From contig JBBQSD010000013.1 of the NCBI GenBank assembly GCA_038214135.1, positions 8,252-72,251 of the forward strand: a stretch of 64,000 nt of DNA. The letters are read 5' to 3'. Source of the DNA: JANLSE01 sp038214135 (lineage in GTDB: Bacteria; Chloroflexota; Chloroflexia; Chloroflexales; Roseiflexaceae). Below are positions 48,664 through 58,036 of the stretch, piece after piece. Positions within the stretch are counted from its first letter, which is position 1. The number at the start of each line of letters is the position of its first letter. The notes beneath the pieces were generated by a model that was given only the letters and a program-made list of their open reading frames with translations, did no database searches and was not told where the DNA came from. A program made the translations under genes and the position numbers.

Positions 48664-50159
48664 CGACGCGAAATTCCAGCGCTATCCTGCTTGGGGTTGG
48701 CATTACACGTCTCAGTACGACTGCTCTGGCACTGTTTGATCAGGCTGGTTCTGTGCTGCGCCTGCCCGAACGGATGCGCAGGCTGTTGCAGCTTGCCGCT
48801 GAAGCCCTGGCGGATGCGCGCGCACGCTCGGCGGATAACCCAGATCGGGCGGCTCGTGAGGCGCTGCTGGCTGCACCATTGGCCGATCTCGATCCAGAAG
48901 ATCGGGCGTTGGCTGCCTGCGCTGCTGCCTTCCAACGCGAGAAGCTGCGTAGCCATCGTGAGGTCGCTTATCTGCGCCTGAATGATCGTGATCGCGAACG
49001 CGCTCTTCGCCTGGCCGCCATCCTACAGCTTGCCGATGCGATTGCTCAGACATCGGCAGTACAGCTTTTGGTGCGAACCGATCTGGATGAAACAACAATC
49101 CTGATCGAAGGGCCGGGCTGTAGCGAACTGACCGATGGTGTTAGCGCACGGAGCGAATTATGGCGTGAATCGATTGGGAAGCTGGCGATTGTTGGCGGCG
49201 AAGCAGATGTGCCGCTTGCCCACGATGAACCAGAGCGCCATTCGATTCCCGCCGCATTGGATGAACTGAGCGGTGCTGAACTGGCTGGCGAGGGGGCGCG
49301 GCGGGTGCTGCGGCGTTTCTTTGAGCGCCTGCTCACCCGCGAGGAAGCGATCCGCAAGGGCGAAGATCCCGAAGATGTTCATCAGATGCGCGTCGCAACC
49401 AGGCGTCTACGGGCATCGCTGCAGGTTGCAGAATCGATCTATGATCCAGATCTGATCCAACAGTTCCGCAAGGGCCTACGGCGAGCTGCTCAAGCGCTGG
49501 CGGTTGTTCGCGATCAGGATGTATTCCTCATGGCAATCCACAAACATCGGTCAGAGCTTGCCGATACAGAAGCAGCTCTGCTGGATCGATTGATTGCGGC
49601 TGTCGAAACCGAACGAGCTGCGGCGCGTACACAGATGCTGGCCGATTTTCAATCGCGCCGCTACCTGCGCTTCAAACACGATTTCGCGGAGTTTCTGACA
49701 ACCCCTGGCAGTGGGTTAGCGGATCTTCCGGCAACTGGTGTGCCAGCACGGGTTCGCGATATAGCAGGAAGCGCGATCTGGCATCGCTATGAGCAATGGC
49801 GTGCGTTTGAAGTGGCGCTCAGCAATGCACCAGATGAACTGTTGCATCAGGCACGGATTGCTGGGAAGCGCCTGCGCTACACATTCGAATTCTTTGGCCC
49901 TGCGCTTGGCCCAAAACTGAACGAACTGCTTGAGCAGCTTGCTGAACTGCAAGAACACCTGGGCTTGCTTCAGGATGGCGTAACCGCCCGCACCCATATT
50001 GCTGCACTCGATCTGCTGGAGGACCCTGGCGCACAGGCATACCTTGCCTTTCTGGAAACGCGTCATGCGGCGTTATTGGCCGATCTGCCGCGCCTGTGGG
50101 ATCGGGTTGCCAATGGCACCTACCGCCGACGGTTGTTCGAAATGATTGCGCGGATGTAG
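48660..50159 (+). CDS. CHAD-domain protein with an N-terminal Ppx/GppA-like helical domain
   Basis: A 499-residue protein with two parts. Residues 30-130 (RLPERMRRLLQLAAEALADA, then RALAACAAAFQREKLRSHREVAYLRL and RALRLAAILQLADAIAQTSA) resemble the C-terminal HD-like domain of Ppx/GppA exopolyphosphatases, which helps bind polyphosphate. Residues 225-480 form a CHAD domain, shown by HQMRVATRRLRASLQV near 243 and LLHQARIAGKRLRYTFEFFG near 398, with conserved histidines and basic residues that bind polyphosphate. The Ppx catalytic ASKHA domains are missing. Paired with the overlapping CYTH gene, it probably forms a polyphosphate-binding module. Confidence 0.8.
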   Translation: MTTRNSSAILLGVGITRLSTTALALFDQAGSVLRLPERMRRLLQLAAEALADARARSADNPDRAAREALLAAPLADLDPEDRALAACAAAFQREKLRSHREVAYLRLNDRDRERALRLAAILQLADAIAQTSAVQLLVRTDLDETTILIEGPGCSELTDGVSARSELWRESIGKLAIVGGEADVPLAHDEPERHSIPAALDELSGAELAGEGARRVLRRFFERLLTREEAIRKGEDPEDVHQMRVATRRLRASLQVAESIYDPDLIQQFRKGLRRAAQALAVVRDQDVFLMAIHKHRSELADTEAALLDRLIAAVETERAAARTQMLADFQSRRYLRFKHDFAEFLTTPGSGLADLPATGVPARVRDIAGSAIWHRYEQWRAFEVALSNAPDELLHQARIAGKRLRYTFEFFGPALGPKLNELLEQLAELQEHLGLLQDGVTARTHIAALDLLEDPGAQAYLAFLETRHAALLADLPRLWDRVANGTYRRRLFEMIARM

Positions 50160-50230
50160 GGTAGGGCAGCGTATTTATCCGCAGATGACGCAGATTTTAC
50201 AGATGATTGGTATCATGATGCACCATCGCG

Positions 50231-50252
50231 GGCGAACACGAGGTTCGCCTCT
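50231..50252. repeat. GGGCGAACACGAGGTTCGCC palindrome
   Basis: GGGCGAACACGAGGTTCGCC lies in the 107-base spacer before the MFS gene. Sister copies are at 45012, 45057 and 53743. Confidence 0.8.
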
Positions 50253-50266
50253 ACACGACGCCTGGC

Positions 50267-51499
50267 ATGGAGACCATTGCAGACCAATATGTCGCATCAT
50301 GGAGTGAGGTATTGATCCGAATCTTGCGTGTGCCGCCACTGGGAATTATCCTGGTGGCGGTTTTTGTTGATCTGCTTGGCTATGGCATCATCATCCCACT
50401 GCTACCAATTGTGATTGAACGGCTTGGCGGCGGCGCTACGCTTGTTGGCATTCTGGCAGCGTTGTATGCCCTTATTCAGGGGTTGTGCGGCCCTTTGCTT
50501 GGTGCAGCCTCGGATCGCTATGGGCGGCGGCCAATATTATTGCTATGCCTGCTTGGTACTGGTACCAGTTATCTGTTGCTTGGCCTGGCTCAATCACTGC
50601 CACTTCTGGCATTTGCCATGCTTCTGGATGCACTGACAGGGGCGAATCTGAGTACGGCACAGGCCTATGTTGCCGATACAGCCACGCCAGCAGCGCGTGC
50701 CCATAGCTTTGGGTTGCTGGGAATCGCCTTTGCGCTTGGTGTCACCGTTGGCCCAACGCTTGGTGGGCTGTTGAGTACGCTTGGGCCGAGTGTGCCAGCA
50801 TTCGCTGCAGGGACGATGGCCCTGCTTAATCTTTTGCTGATGCTTGTTGCGTTGCCGGAATCACTGCCGCCAGAGCGACGCACACAGCACTTGCCAAATC
50901 CATTTGCGCCATTGATCGGCCCGACGATGGCTGCTGGAATCCGCCGCCTGTTGCTGATGGTGATGCTGATCAATCTGGCCTTTGCTGGATTGCAGAGCAA
51001 TTTTCCAATCTTCAGCCGGGCGCGATTTGGCTGGGATACCGCTGCGAACGCCTATTTCTTTGCCTTTGTTGGGTTGTGTGCCGTGCTGACACAGGGGTTG
51101 CTGCTTGGGCTTCTGCGCCGCAGTGTTTCGGAGCAATGGCTGGTATTGGCCGGTGCAGCGCTGATGGCTGGCGCACTGCCGCTGCTCGGCCTTGTTTCTA
51201 GTGGATGGATGCTCTACCCGCTGGCTGCTGCGGTTGCATTGGGTAGTAACCTGTGCATTCCCAGCCTTACCAGCCTATTGATTGGTCATGGGGATGAGAC
51301 AATGCAGGGCCGCATTCTGGGTATGCAACAGATCGCGATCAATCTTGCGCTTGCCGCTGGCCCACTGATTGCTGGAATCGCCTATGATTGGGCCGGGCCG
51401 ACAGCACCATACCTGGCCGGCGGGGTGTTCGCCTTGCTGGCGCTAGGTGTTGGGTATATGCAGAATCGTCGCCACCGCCCGACCAACCCCATCCTCTGA
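50267..51499 (+). CDS. Major facilitator superfamily transporter (TetA-like, 12 helices)
   Basis: A 410-residue MFS protein with 12 hydrophobic helices. The motif A loop is GPLLGAASDRYGRRPILLLCLLG near residue 75, and the start VAVFVDLLGYGIIIPLLPIV near residue 25 matches the TetA/DHA1 group (D1 motif). An acidic residue in the first helix and the arginine-rich loop are those needed for drug/H+ antiport. The substrate cannot be assigned. The 3' end overlaps the converging glycosyltransferase gene by 57 bases. Confidence 0.9.
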   Translation: METIADQYVASWSEVLIRILRVPPLGIILVAVFVDLLGYGIIIPLLPIVIERLGGGATLVGILAALYALIQGLCGPLLGAASDRYGRRPILLLCLLGTGTSYLLLGLAQSLPLLAFAMLLDALTGANLSTAQAYVADTATPAARAHSFGLLGIAFALGVTVGPTLGGLLSTLGPSVPAFAAGTMALLNLLLMLVALPESLPPERRTQHLPNPFAPLIGPTMAAGIRRLLLMVMLINLAFAGLQSNFPIFSRARFGWDTAANAYFFAFVGLCAVLTQGLLLGLLRRSVSEQWLVLAGAALMAGALPLLGLVSSGWMLYPLAAAVALGSNLCIPSLTSLLIGHGDETMQGRILGMQQIAINLALAAGPLIAGIAYDWAGPTAPYLAGGVFALLALGVGYMQNRRHRPTNPIL

Positions 51500-52729
51500 A
51501 CGAATTGCATGGCCCAGCATGGCTGCCTGGCCCTGAATGGGTGTGCTGGTTGCGATTCGCAGTGCTGCTGCCAGCCGATCCGGCGTAAGCGATCGCATGG
51601 CAATCGGCGGGCTGCCAGCACCCAGATCGGCGATCCTCTGGCCCCAGAACCATTGATCGATGCCAACTGGCACAGAAATCGATGGCCGCCCAGCCCGTAA
51701 TGCGGCAGCTGTCGTTCCTGCACCACCATGATGCACAACCGCAGCAACATGCGGAAACAGCCGATCATGCCAGATCGAGCCAACCACACATAGATCGTCT
51801 GCCACACGGCCAACCGGCAACAGATCGCTGAATGCCAATATAGCTCGCTGCCCAGCCTGGCGCAGCCCTGCAATCACAATGTTGGCTAGATCTGCGCGGC
51901 GCTGGTTGCCCATACTGCCAAAGCCGACATACATGGGTGATGGGCCAGTAGCCAGAAAGTGAGCCAGATTAGCTGGTATGTCTGCATCGGGCGGGCTATC
52001 CACAAACCAGTAGCCAGTCGTGTGCCATTGAGCTGGCCAATCGGCTGGCGGTGGCACAATTCGTGGGCTGAAGCCATACACAATCGGCGTGCCCTGGATT
52101 TCTGCGAACGGGCCACCACGAGGCCAGGAATTCATCCCAAGTGCTGTTCTGCGCCAATGCTTGATCTCGGTTTGCCAGGGCATCCACAGTGAACGCTCGA
52201 TCAGCGTATGGCTCAGGCGATTAAGCCGCCCTCCGAGCGAGCGAGTCCAGGGCAGCAGCGGGCTTGGAAACGCAGCAGTTGGCCCAGTGGGCTGGAGCAA
52301 TGCCAACACACAGGGTCTTCCCAGCGCTTGCGCGAGCTGGCCAGCGAATGCAGCCGTTGGCAGGGATGCGATGATCATGGAAGCGCCCTGTGCCTGCTGC
52401 CATGCCGATTGCAGCATCCGCGCATATACAGGCCGCGCAGCCTGTAGGTAGCGCATGGTTGTGAGCAGGTTCCGCAGAGGGTTGCCATCGTACACCAGCG
52501 CCGCATGCCATTCTGGAGCAGCAAGCAGCGCATTCAGGTCACCATCAAGCGGTGCATAGGCCAGCCCGCGCTCACGAATAAACGTAGCAAATGGCCTGTG
52601 GGTCACGAAACGCACCGGGCGGCCAGCAGCCTGAAGACCAAGCCCTAGTGCAATGAGCGGCTGGATATCGCCACGAGTGCCGCTCGTCAGAATCACAATT
52701 GGCTTATTGGATGCAGCAGGCCTGTTCAT
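51443..52729 (-). CDS. GT1-family (UDP-sterol/macrolide-type) glycosyltransferase
   Basis: A 428-residue GT-B fold glycosyltransferase. The N-terminal acceptor domain starts with IVILTSGTRGDIQPLIALGLGL (residues 11-32), the signature of the sterol glucosyltransferase/vancomycin GtfB-like group. The donor domain has PMYVGFGSMGNQ near residue 265 and AAVVHHGGAGTTAAALRAGRPS near 330, with the UDP-binding HHGGAGT. The aglycone is unknown. The 5' end overlaps the birA stop (ATGA), so it is the second gene of a two-gene operon. Confidence 0.9.
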   Translation of the reverse strand: MNRPAASNKPIVILTSGTRGDIQPLIALGLGLQAAGRPVRFVTHRPFATFIRERGLAYAPLDGDLNALLAAPEWHAALVYDGNPLRNLLTTMRYLQAARPVYARMLQSAWQQAQGASMIIASLPTAAFAGQLAQALGRPCVLALLQPTGPTAAFPSPLLPWTRSLGGRLNRLSHTLIERSLWMPWQTEIKHWRRTALGMNSWPRGGPFAEIQGTPIVYGFSPRIVPPPADWPAQWHTTGYWFVDSPPDADIPANLAHFLATGPSPMYVGFGSMGNQRRADLANIVIAGLRQAGQRAILAFSDLLPVGRVADDLCVVGSIWHDRLFPHVAAVVHHGGAGTTAAALRAGRPSISVPVGIDQWFWGQRIADLGAGSPPIAMRSLTPDRLAAALRIATSTPIQGQAAMLGHAIRSEDGVGRAVATILHIPNT

Positions 52730-53520
52730 GCCTCAACATCCCCAGCGGTAATTATATGAAGCAACCCCTGTGCATCCCGAACCTGGAGCGCACCCATTGC
52801 CGTCACACCTTCTGCAATGCCACTGATGCTGCGATCCGGCAATCGAACAGTAACCGTTTGACTAATCGTGGCAAGCCGCGCTCGCCAGGAATCGAACAAT
52901 GCTGCCTGGTTGCCTGCACGCAATGCATCAATCCCTGTCGCCAGCGCCTCAAGCAACGCGCGTAACACATCCCTGCGCGAAACGAATACCCCGGATGCGC
53001 TAGCAAGGCTGGTTGCCATTTGGGCCAGATCGCGGCCATCGACAATACCAACCGGCTGCCAGGCGATATTCAGGCCAATGCCGATCACCGCCCAATTGAT
53101 CGCGCCATCGCGTGCCTCTAGTTCCGTCAGAATTCCAGCAGCCTTACGCAGCACACCATCCGAATCCCGCAACAGCAGATCATTCGGCCATTTAAGCAAT
53201 GCCTGAACCGATGCAACCTGTTCAGTTGCGAGACATAACGATACCGCTGCAAGCATCGTCAGCAGATACGCATCGGCTGGTTGAAGCCATATTGGGCGCA
53301 GAAGGATCGAAACCGGCAACCCTGTGCCAGCTGGCATTTCCCATGAGCGCCCCATACGTCCACGGCCACTGATCTGCTGATCGGCAACAATCACCAAGCC
53401 ATCTGGAATGCCATCGCGCGCCCGTTGCTTCGCCAGATCATTGGTTGATCCAATATGGGCATAGTGTTCGAGCCGCCAGTTTGCGGGCAGGGTTAGTTCA
53501 GTAAAGTCATCATGTATCAT
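52726..53520 (-). CDS. birA: Biotin-[acetyl-CoA-carboxylase] ligase without DNA-binding domain
   Basis: A 264-residue class I biotin protein ligase. The catalytic loop ISGRGRMGRSW is near residue 50, the lysine in LLKWPNDLLLRDSDG near 109 contacts biotinyl-AMP, and AAGILTELEARD near 128 and IGIGLNI near 146 follow. A short C-terminal SH3-like domain is visible. There is no N-terminal winged helix, so it cannot act as the biotin repressor BirA of E. coli. It biotinylates the carrier subunit used by AccC (15693-17054). Confidence 0.92.
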   Translation of the reverse strand: MIHDDFTELTLPANWRLEHYAHIGSTNDLAKQRARDGIPDGLVIVADQQISGRGRMGRSWEMPAGTGLPVSILLRPIWLQPADAYLLTMLAAVSLCLATEQVASVQALLKWPNDLLLRDSDGVLRKAAGILTELEARDGAINWAVIGIGLNIAWQPVGIVDGRDLAQMATSLASASGVFVSRRDVLRALLEALATGIDALRAGNQAALFDSWRARLATISQTVTVRLPDRSISGIAEGVTAMGALQVRDAQGLLHIITAGDVEA

Positions 53521-54055
53521 TGTGAGAGTGTAGCAGAGAACGAGGAGTCAGGAGTCAGAATATGTAGGGTGCAGACCTGTGTGTCTGCCCGATACCTGTA
53601 GGGTGCAGACCTGTGTGTCTGCCCGAATAAATGCCACCAATATTAGTTGATCACCGCCGAGGCATAACCCACGGGAGAGGGCCAAGGGTGCGGGAAGAAC
53701 CAAGAGAACAAGCACAGCGTACATCAATGCGGCCTGCATGGCGGGCGAATACGAGATTCGCCCCTACGATCATTGCATTCATTGGTTGCGATGTTGTCAC
53801 GACCATCATCATCGCACGTTATTTGATCATTCGCAGCCGAGGCATGCCCAATGGGCATTGGGAAACCACCAACATCCATTACGGGTCGGGTACCCTCTGG
53901 GCGGGAACGGTTTCTGGCGAGCCAGGCGGCGCTACAAAAGAACATTAGCTTGCTGTAAAGCCCAAATCCGACTTTCGACAGTTTATACTATTTTTATTGA
54001 CGAACCCGCGAAAATCCACTATACTTCTATTTCTAATGACGATAGGAGCAGAGCG
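53521..54055. repeat. Divergent 535-base spacer with several repeat types
   Basis: From left: TCAGGAGTCAGA heptamer units (53540-53560); two direct copies of GTAGGGTGCAGACCTGTGTGTCTGCCCG (about 53562-53590 and 53599-53626); and a GGGCGAATACGAGATTCGCCC palindrome (53743-53763). The SufR promoter at 53997-54025 closes the region. A frame open across 53738 to the sufR gene looks non-protein-like and is not called. Confidence 0.75.
53997..54025 (+). promoter_or_regulatory. Near-consensus sufR promoter
   Basis: TTGACG at 53997-54002, a 17-base spacer and TATACT at 54020-54025, followed by an AGGAG ribosome-binding site and the ATG at 54056. A further TATACT (53984-53989) upstream suggests a second start. 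The hexamers and spacing are identical to those of the tnpB promoter at 27140-27168. Confidence 0.75.
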
Positions 54056-54694
54056 ATGATAGCAACGGCGTATGCCCCAGAATCGCCGCCAAGCAAGATC
54101 CTCGCACACCTGCAGCGCAACAGCGAGGCAACGATTCGGGAACTTGAGGTGTTGGTTGGTATCAGCACAACAGCGGTGCGTGAACACCTGACGCATCTTG
54201 AGGCGCGTGGGTTGATCGGCACACGGCTTGTGCGCCAGGGACCCGGTCGCCCGCACTTGGTCTATTCCCTGTTGCCACGTGCCCATGAATTGTTTCCCAA
54301 AGAATATGGTACACTCGTAACCTTGCTGATGCGCGAATTGGTTAATCAGGGGCACCCAGAGCAACTACAGATGTTGCTTGATGCCGTTGGTACGCGATTA
54401 GCATCCGAGTATGGAGTCCAAATCGGCACTGGTTCGATCCAGGAACGGCTGAATCGGCTGCAGACGATGCTAAACGAGCGCGGTATTCCAGCCGATATTG
54501 ATCTGGAAGCTGCCGGTTTACATATCTATGCCTGCCCATACCATAGTGTTGCTCAGGAACATCCGGCTATTTGCACAATGGAACGCGGAATGCTTCAACA
54601 AGTTCTTGGCGAGACGATCCAACTCGATGGAAGTATCCGTGATGGTCAACGCAGTTGCCACTTCGTGATCGATAGAAGCAGCGTAGGGGCGTGA
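54056..54694 (+). CDS. sufR: SufR-like iron-sulfur sensing transcriptional repressor
   Basis: A 212-residue regulator. The N-terminal winged helix is KILAHLQRNSEATIRELEVLVG and STTAVREHLTHLEARGLI (about residues 12-55), with PGRPHLVYSL as the wing. The C-terminal part holds cysteines at ACPYHSV, AICTME and RSCHF spaced Cx12Cx27C, the pattern I recall for the [4Fe-4S] ligands of actinobacterial SufR. When the cluster is present SufR represses the suf operon, releasing it under iron or sulfur limitation or oxidative stress. It is directly upstream of sufCDSUB and codirectional. Confidence 0.88.
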   Translation: MIATAYAPESPPSKILAHLQRNSEATIRELEVLVGISTTAVREHLTHLEARGLIGTRLVRQGPGRPHLVYSLLPRAHELFPKEYGTLVTLLMRELVNQGHPEQLQMLLDAVGTRLASEYGVQIGTGSIQERLNRLQTMLNERGIPADIDLEAAGLHIYACPYHSVAQEHPAICTMERGMLQQVLGETIQLDGSIRDGQRSCHFVIDRSSVGA

Positions 54695-54773
54695 GATATC
54701 GCGTCCGTACCCTTCACGAGTGAATATATCAATCTAATCTTTTCTTTTCTTCAGTGTCTTTAACGAGGAGCAC

Positions 54774-55565
54774 ATGAGTAACGAACTAGTCATTCAGGAA
54801 CTGCATGCCAATATTGGGGATAAGGAAATCCTCAAGGGTGTGAACCTCACCGTCACCCCTGGCTCGATCCATGCCATCATGGGGCCAAACGGCAGCGGCA
54901 AAAGCACGCTTTCCTATGCACTGATGGGCCATCCGAACTATACAATCACGTCTGGCGAAGTCTGGTACAAGGGCCAGAATATTCTCGAACTAGAAGCCAA
55001 CGAACGCTCGAAGCTTGGCATGTTCCTGGCCTTCCAGTATCCAGTTTCGATTCCGGGTGTCACGGTTGCGAACTTCCTGCGCTCGGCCATGAATGCCCAT
55101 CGCTCTGTTGAGGGCAAGGATCCGAAGGAGACTGCGATTCCAATGGCGCAGTTCCGCAAGGCGATTCGTGAGCAGATGAGTGCCCTTAGCATTGATGAAG
55201 TCTTCGCCCGCCGCTACCTGAATGATGGTTTCTCTGGTGGCGAGAAGAAGCGGATCGAAATCCTGCAGATGGCGATGCTCAAGCCAAGCATGGCGATTAT
55301 GGACGAAACGGATTCGGGCCTGGATATTGATGCGCTGCGCGTCGTCTCTGAGGGTGTCAATACGCTGGCGAGCCAGAATACCGATATGGGTGTGATGGTG
55401 ATCACGCACTACCAGCGCTTGCTGAACTATATCAAGCCCCATTATGTCTCCGTCATGATGGATGGCCGGATCGTCCGTTCGGGTGGCCCAGAATTGGCCC
55501 TTGAACTGGAGGAGAAGGGCTACGACTGGATCAGGGAGGCAGTGCTCAGCGCGAGTGAATCATGA
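54774..55565 (+). CDS. sufC: Fe-S assembly ATPase SufC
   Basis: A 263-residue ABC ATPase of the SUF scaffold. Walker A is IMGPNGSGKSTLSYALMG near residue 36, the signature is DGFSGGEKKRIEILQMAM near 155 and Walker B is PSMAIMDETDSGLDID near 175 (SufC carries D-E-T-D). SufC drives cluster assembly in the SufBC2D complex. A 79-base spacer separates it from sufR, enough for its own control site, and it ends with an ATGA-type overlap with sufD. Confidence 0.96.
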   Translation: MSNELVIQELHANIGDKEILKGVNLTVTPGSIHAIMGPNGSGKSTLSYALMGHPNYTITSGEVWYKGQNILELEANERSKLGMFLAFQYPVSIPGVTVANFLRSAMNAHRSVEGKDPKETAIPMAQFRKAIREQMSALSIDEVFARRYLNDGFSGGEKKRIEILQMAMLKPSMAIMDETDSGLDIDALRVVSEGVNTLASQNTDMGVMVITHYQRLLNYIKPHYVSVMMDGRIVRSGGPELALELEEKGYDWIREAVLSASES

Positions 55566-56776
55566 TGACAACACAATCTTCGCAACTCTCTGAACTCACC
55601 GCAGCCCAGATCGTCGAGGCGGCCAGCGCCGCCGGTGAGCCAGCTTGGATGGTCGAGCGCCGTGAAGCCGCATGGCAGGCCTATAGCGCCTCGGAAGCAC
55701 CATTCTGGCGGCGAACCGATCTGACCAAATTGCAGACCGATACGCTCATGGTGCCGAGTGCGGTTCAATCCACCAATCTAGTGTGGGATGCCAGCCTAGC
55801 GGCTCAGGGTGTTGTGTTTACTACTCTGGCTCAGGCATTGCGCGATCACCCGGAGCTAGTTCAGAAGTATTTCGGCACGGCGATTGCCGATGAGCATCGC
55901 TACCGGATGCTGCATAGCGCACTCTGGCAGGATGGCGCATTTCTGTATGTGCCCAAGAATGTGATGATCGAGACGCCACTACGAGCCGTGTATTCACTGG
56001 CCGATGGTAGCCAATCCACATTCCCACATACAATTGTTGTCCTCGAACGGGGTGCCAGCGCCAGTTTCATTGAGGAATATAGCTCCGCCGATCAGCCAAA
56101 CCAGGTGTTGTGTGCGCCAGCCAGCGAGATCTTTATTGGCGATGGCGCGTCGCTGCGCTATGTGGCGCTGCAGGCCTGGGGCAATGGCGTCTACCATATT
56201 GGCGCACAGCGGGTGATGTTCGGGCGGGATGCCAATTGTGATTGGGTTGCGCTGAATCTTGGCGCAACGCTCCAGCATCTCGAAACCGAATCGAACCTGT
56301 TGGGCGATGGCTCGAAGGTCAACTGGGTTGCGGCAATCCTGGCCAATGGCACACAGGTATTGCTCAACGCGCCCTGGCTGCGGCATAGCGGCACCAACAC
56401 CGAAGGCCATATGGACTTCAAAACGGTTGTGAAGGATAGTGGGTATACAACTTTCGATGGCATGATCAAGATCGATCACGAAAGCCGTGGGACGATCACC
56501 CGCCTTGAGGAACACGCACTGCACCTCAGCCCGAAGGCCCGCAGCGACTCAATCCCTGGCCTGAAGATCGACACCAACGATGTTGCTCAGGCAGGCCATG
56601 CATCAACCAGTGGCGAAGTCGATGACGAGCAACTGTTCTATATGCTCTCGCGTGGTATTCCACGGGCGGAAGCTGTGCATATGATTGTAACGGGCTTCTT
56701 TGAGCCAGTGATTGATCGGATTCCCGATGAGGCCCTGCGTGAACGAGTGGCTGAGATGGTCGAGGCCAAGCTATAG
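55562..56776 (+). CDS. sufD: Fe-S assembly scaffold subunit SufD
   Basis: A 404-residue beta-helix protein of the SufB/SufD family. It has LVWDASLAAQGVVFTTLAQALRDHP near residue 65, FLYVPKNVMIETPLRAVYSLADG near 125 and GHMDFKTVVKDSGYTTFDGMIKID near 278. The end, QLFYMLSRGIPRAEAVHMIVTGFFEPVIDRIP, is standard for the family. An N-terminal helical arm of about 60 residues is typical of SufD. SufD lacks the cluster-ligating set of SufB and stabilises it. The start could be either ATG 55562 or 55565. Confidence 0.94.
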   Translation: MMTTQSSQLSELTAAQIVEAASAAGEPAWMVERREAAWQAYSASEAPFWRRTDLTKLQTDTLMVPSAVQSTNLVWDASLAAQGVVFTTLAQALRDHPELVQKYFGTAIADEHRYRMLHSALWQDGAFLYVPKNVMIETPLRAVYSLADGSQSTFPHTIVVLERGASASFIEEYSSADQPNQVLCAPASEIFIGDGASLRYVALQAWGNGVYHIGAQRVMFGRDANCDWVALNLGATLQHLETESNLLGDGSKVNWVAAILANGTQVLLNAPWLRHSGTNTEGHMDFKTVVKDSGYTTFDGMIKIDHESRGTITRLEEHALHLSPKARSDSIPGLKIDTNDVAQAGHASTSGEVDDEQLFYMLSRGIPRAEAVHMIVTGFFEPVIDRIPDEALRERVAEMVEAKL

Positions 56777-56797
56777 TTCAGATATTGGAACACTGCG

Positions 56798-58036
56798 ATG
56801 ACGACCCTCACACAATTTGATGTTCTAGCATTGCGCCGGGAGTTTCCGATCATCCAGCAGATCCATAATGGCCGACCATTGGCCTTTCTGGATAGTGCCT
56901 CCTCGTCGCAGAAACCGAGGCAGGTGATCGATTGCCTGGAGGATTATTATCGGCGCTATAATGCCAATGTCCATCGCGGTGTCTATCGATTGAGTGAAGA
57001 GGCGACGTTTGCGTTTGAACGGGCGCGCGGCAAAGTGGCCAAGTTTATTGGCGCAGCCAACCATCGCGAGATTGTGTTCACACGCAATACGACCGAGGCG
57101 ATCAATCTGGTGGCCCATTCGTGGGGCAATACCAATATTCGCGCTGGTGATCGAATTCTGCTGAGTGTGATGGAGCATCATTCTAATCTGGTGCCCTGGC
57201 AGATGCTGGCGCAGCGCACTGGTGCCGAACTCGATTTCCTGCCGATTGATGGCCAGGGCCGGTTGGTGCTGGAAGCGCTCGATACACTGCTGAGTGAGCG
57301 CACGCGCTTGGTCGCGCTGACACATCAGTCAAATGTTCTTGGGACGGTCAACCCGATCCGTGAGATCGCCCAGCGTGCCCATGATGTTGGTGCTCTGATT
57401 CTTGTCGATGGTGCTCAGAGCGTGCCACACATGCCTGTTGATGTACAGGAACTTGGCATCGATTTTCTGGCGTTTAGCGGGCATAAGATGTGTGCGCCAA
57501 CCGGCATTGGTGCGCTATGGGGCCGCCGGGCGATCCTGCAACAGATGCCACCATTTCTTGGTGGCGGTTCAATGATCAAGGTCGTTGAACTGAAGCACAG
57601 TACCTATGCCGATATTCCGGCTCGCTTTGAGGCTGGCACCCCGGCAATTGGTGAGGCGATTGCGTTTGGTGAGGCCTGCGATTACCTGAACGATATTGGG
57701 ATGGCACGCATTCATGCCCACGAACAAGCGCTGAGCGGTTATGCCCTGGATCGGCTTTCCAGTGTCAGCGGGCTACGATTGGTCGGGCCAGAATCACTTG
57801 AGAACCGTGGCGGCGTGTTTAGCTTCACACTCGATGGTGTGCATCCGCATGATATTGCGGCAATCCTGGATGGCGAAGGGATTGCAGTGCGGGCCGGGCA
57901 CCATTGCTGCCAACCATTACATACCCTGCTTGATGCGCCAGCCACGACACGGGCTTCGTTCTACCTGTACAATACAGCAGAAGAGATTGATCGATTGGCT
58001 GTTGGATTGGAAAAAGCGCGGAGGATGTTTAACTAA
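56798..58036 (+). CDS. sufS: Cysteine desulfurase SufS
   Basis: A 412-residue class V aminotransferase-fold desulfurase that removes sulfur from cysteine. The PLP lysine lies in FLAFSGHKMCAPTGIGALWG near residue 224. The persulfide cysteine region reads VRAGHHCCQPLHTLLDAP near 365, where the second of two adjacent cysteines is an unusual variant of RxGHHCAQP. The N-terminus REFPIIQQIHNGRPLAFLDSASSSQKP matches SufS. It works with the SufU sulfurtransferase encoded by the next gene, whose ATG begins at the last base of this gene. Confidence 0.95.
   Translation: MTTLTQFDVLALRREFPIIQQIHNGRPLAFLDSASSSQKPRQVIDCLEDYYRRYNANVHRGVYRLSEEATFAFERARGKVAKFIGAANHREIVFTRNTTEAINLVAHSWGNTNIRAGDRILLSVMEHHSNLVPWQMLAQRTGAELDFLPIDGQGRLVLEALDTLLSERTRLVALTHQSNVLGTVNPIREIAQRAHDVGALILVDGAQSVPHMPVDVQELGIDFLAFSGHKMCAPTGIGALWGRRAILQQMPPFLGGGSMIKVVELKHSTYADIPARFEAGTPAIGEAIAFGEACDYLNDIGMARIHAHEQALSGYALDRLSSVSGLRLVGPESLENRGGVFSFTLDGVHPHDIAAILDGEGIAVRAGHHCCQPLHTLLDAPATTRASFYLYNTAEEIDRLAVGLEKARRMFN

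Noticed and set aside
53738..54055. N-terminal extension of the SufR protein
   Set aside because: The frame is open to 53738 but runs through a palindrome and the promoter, and the protein sequence there is not SufR-like; the ATG at 54056 has a good ribosome-binding site.
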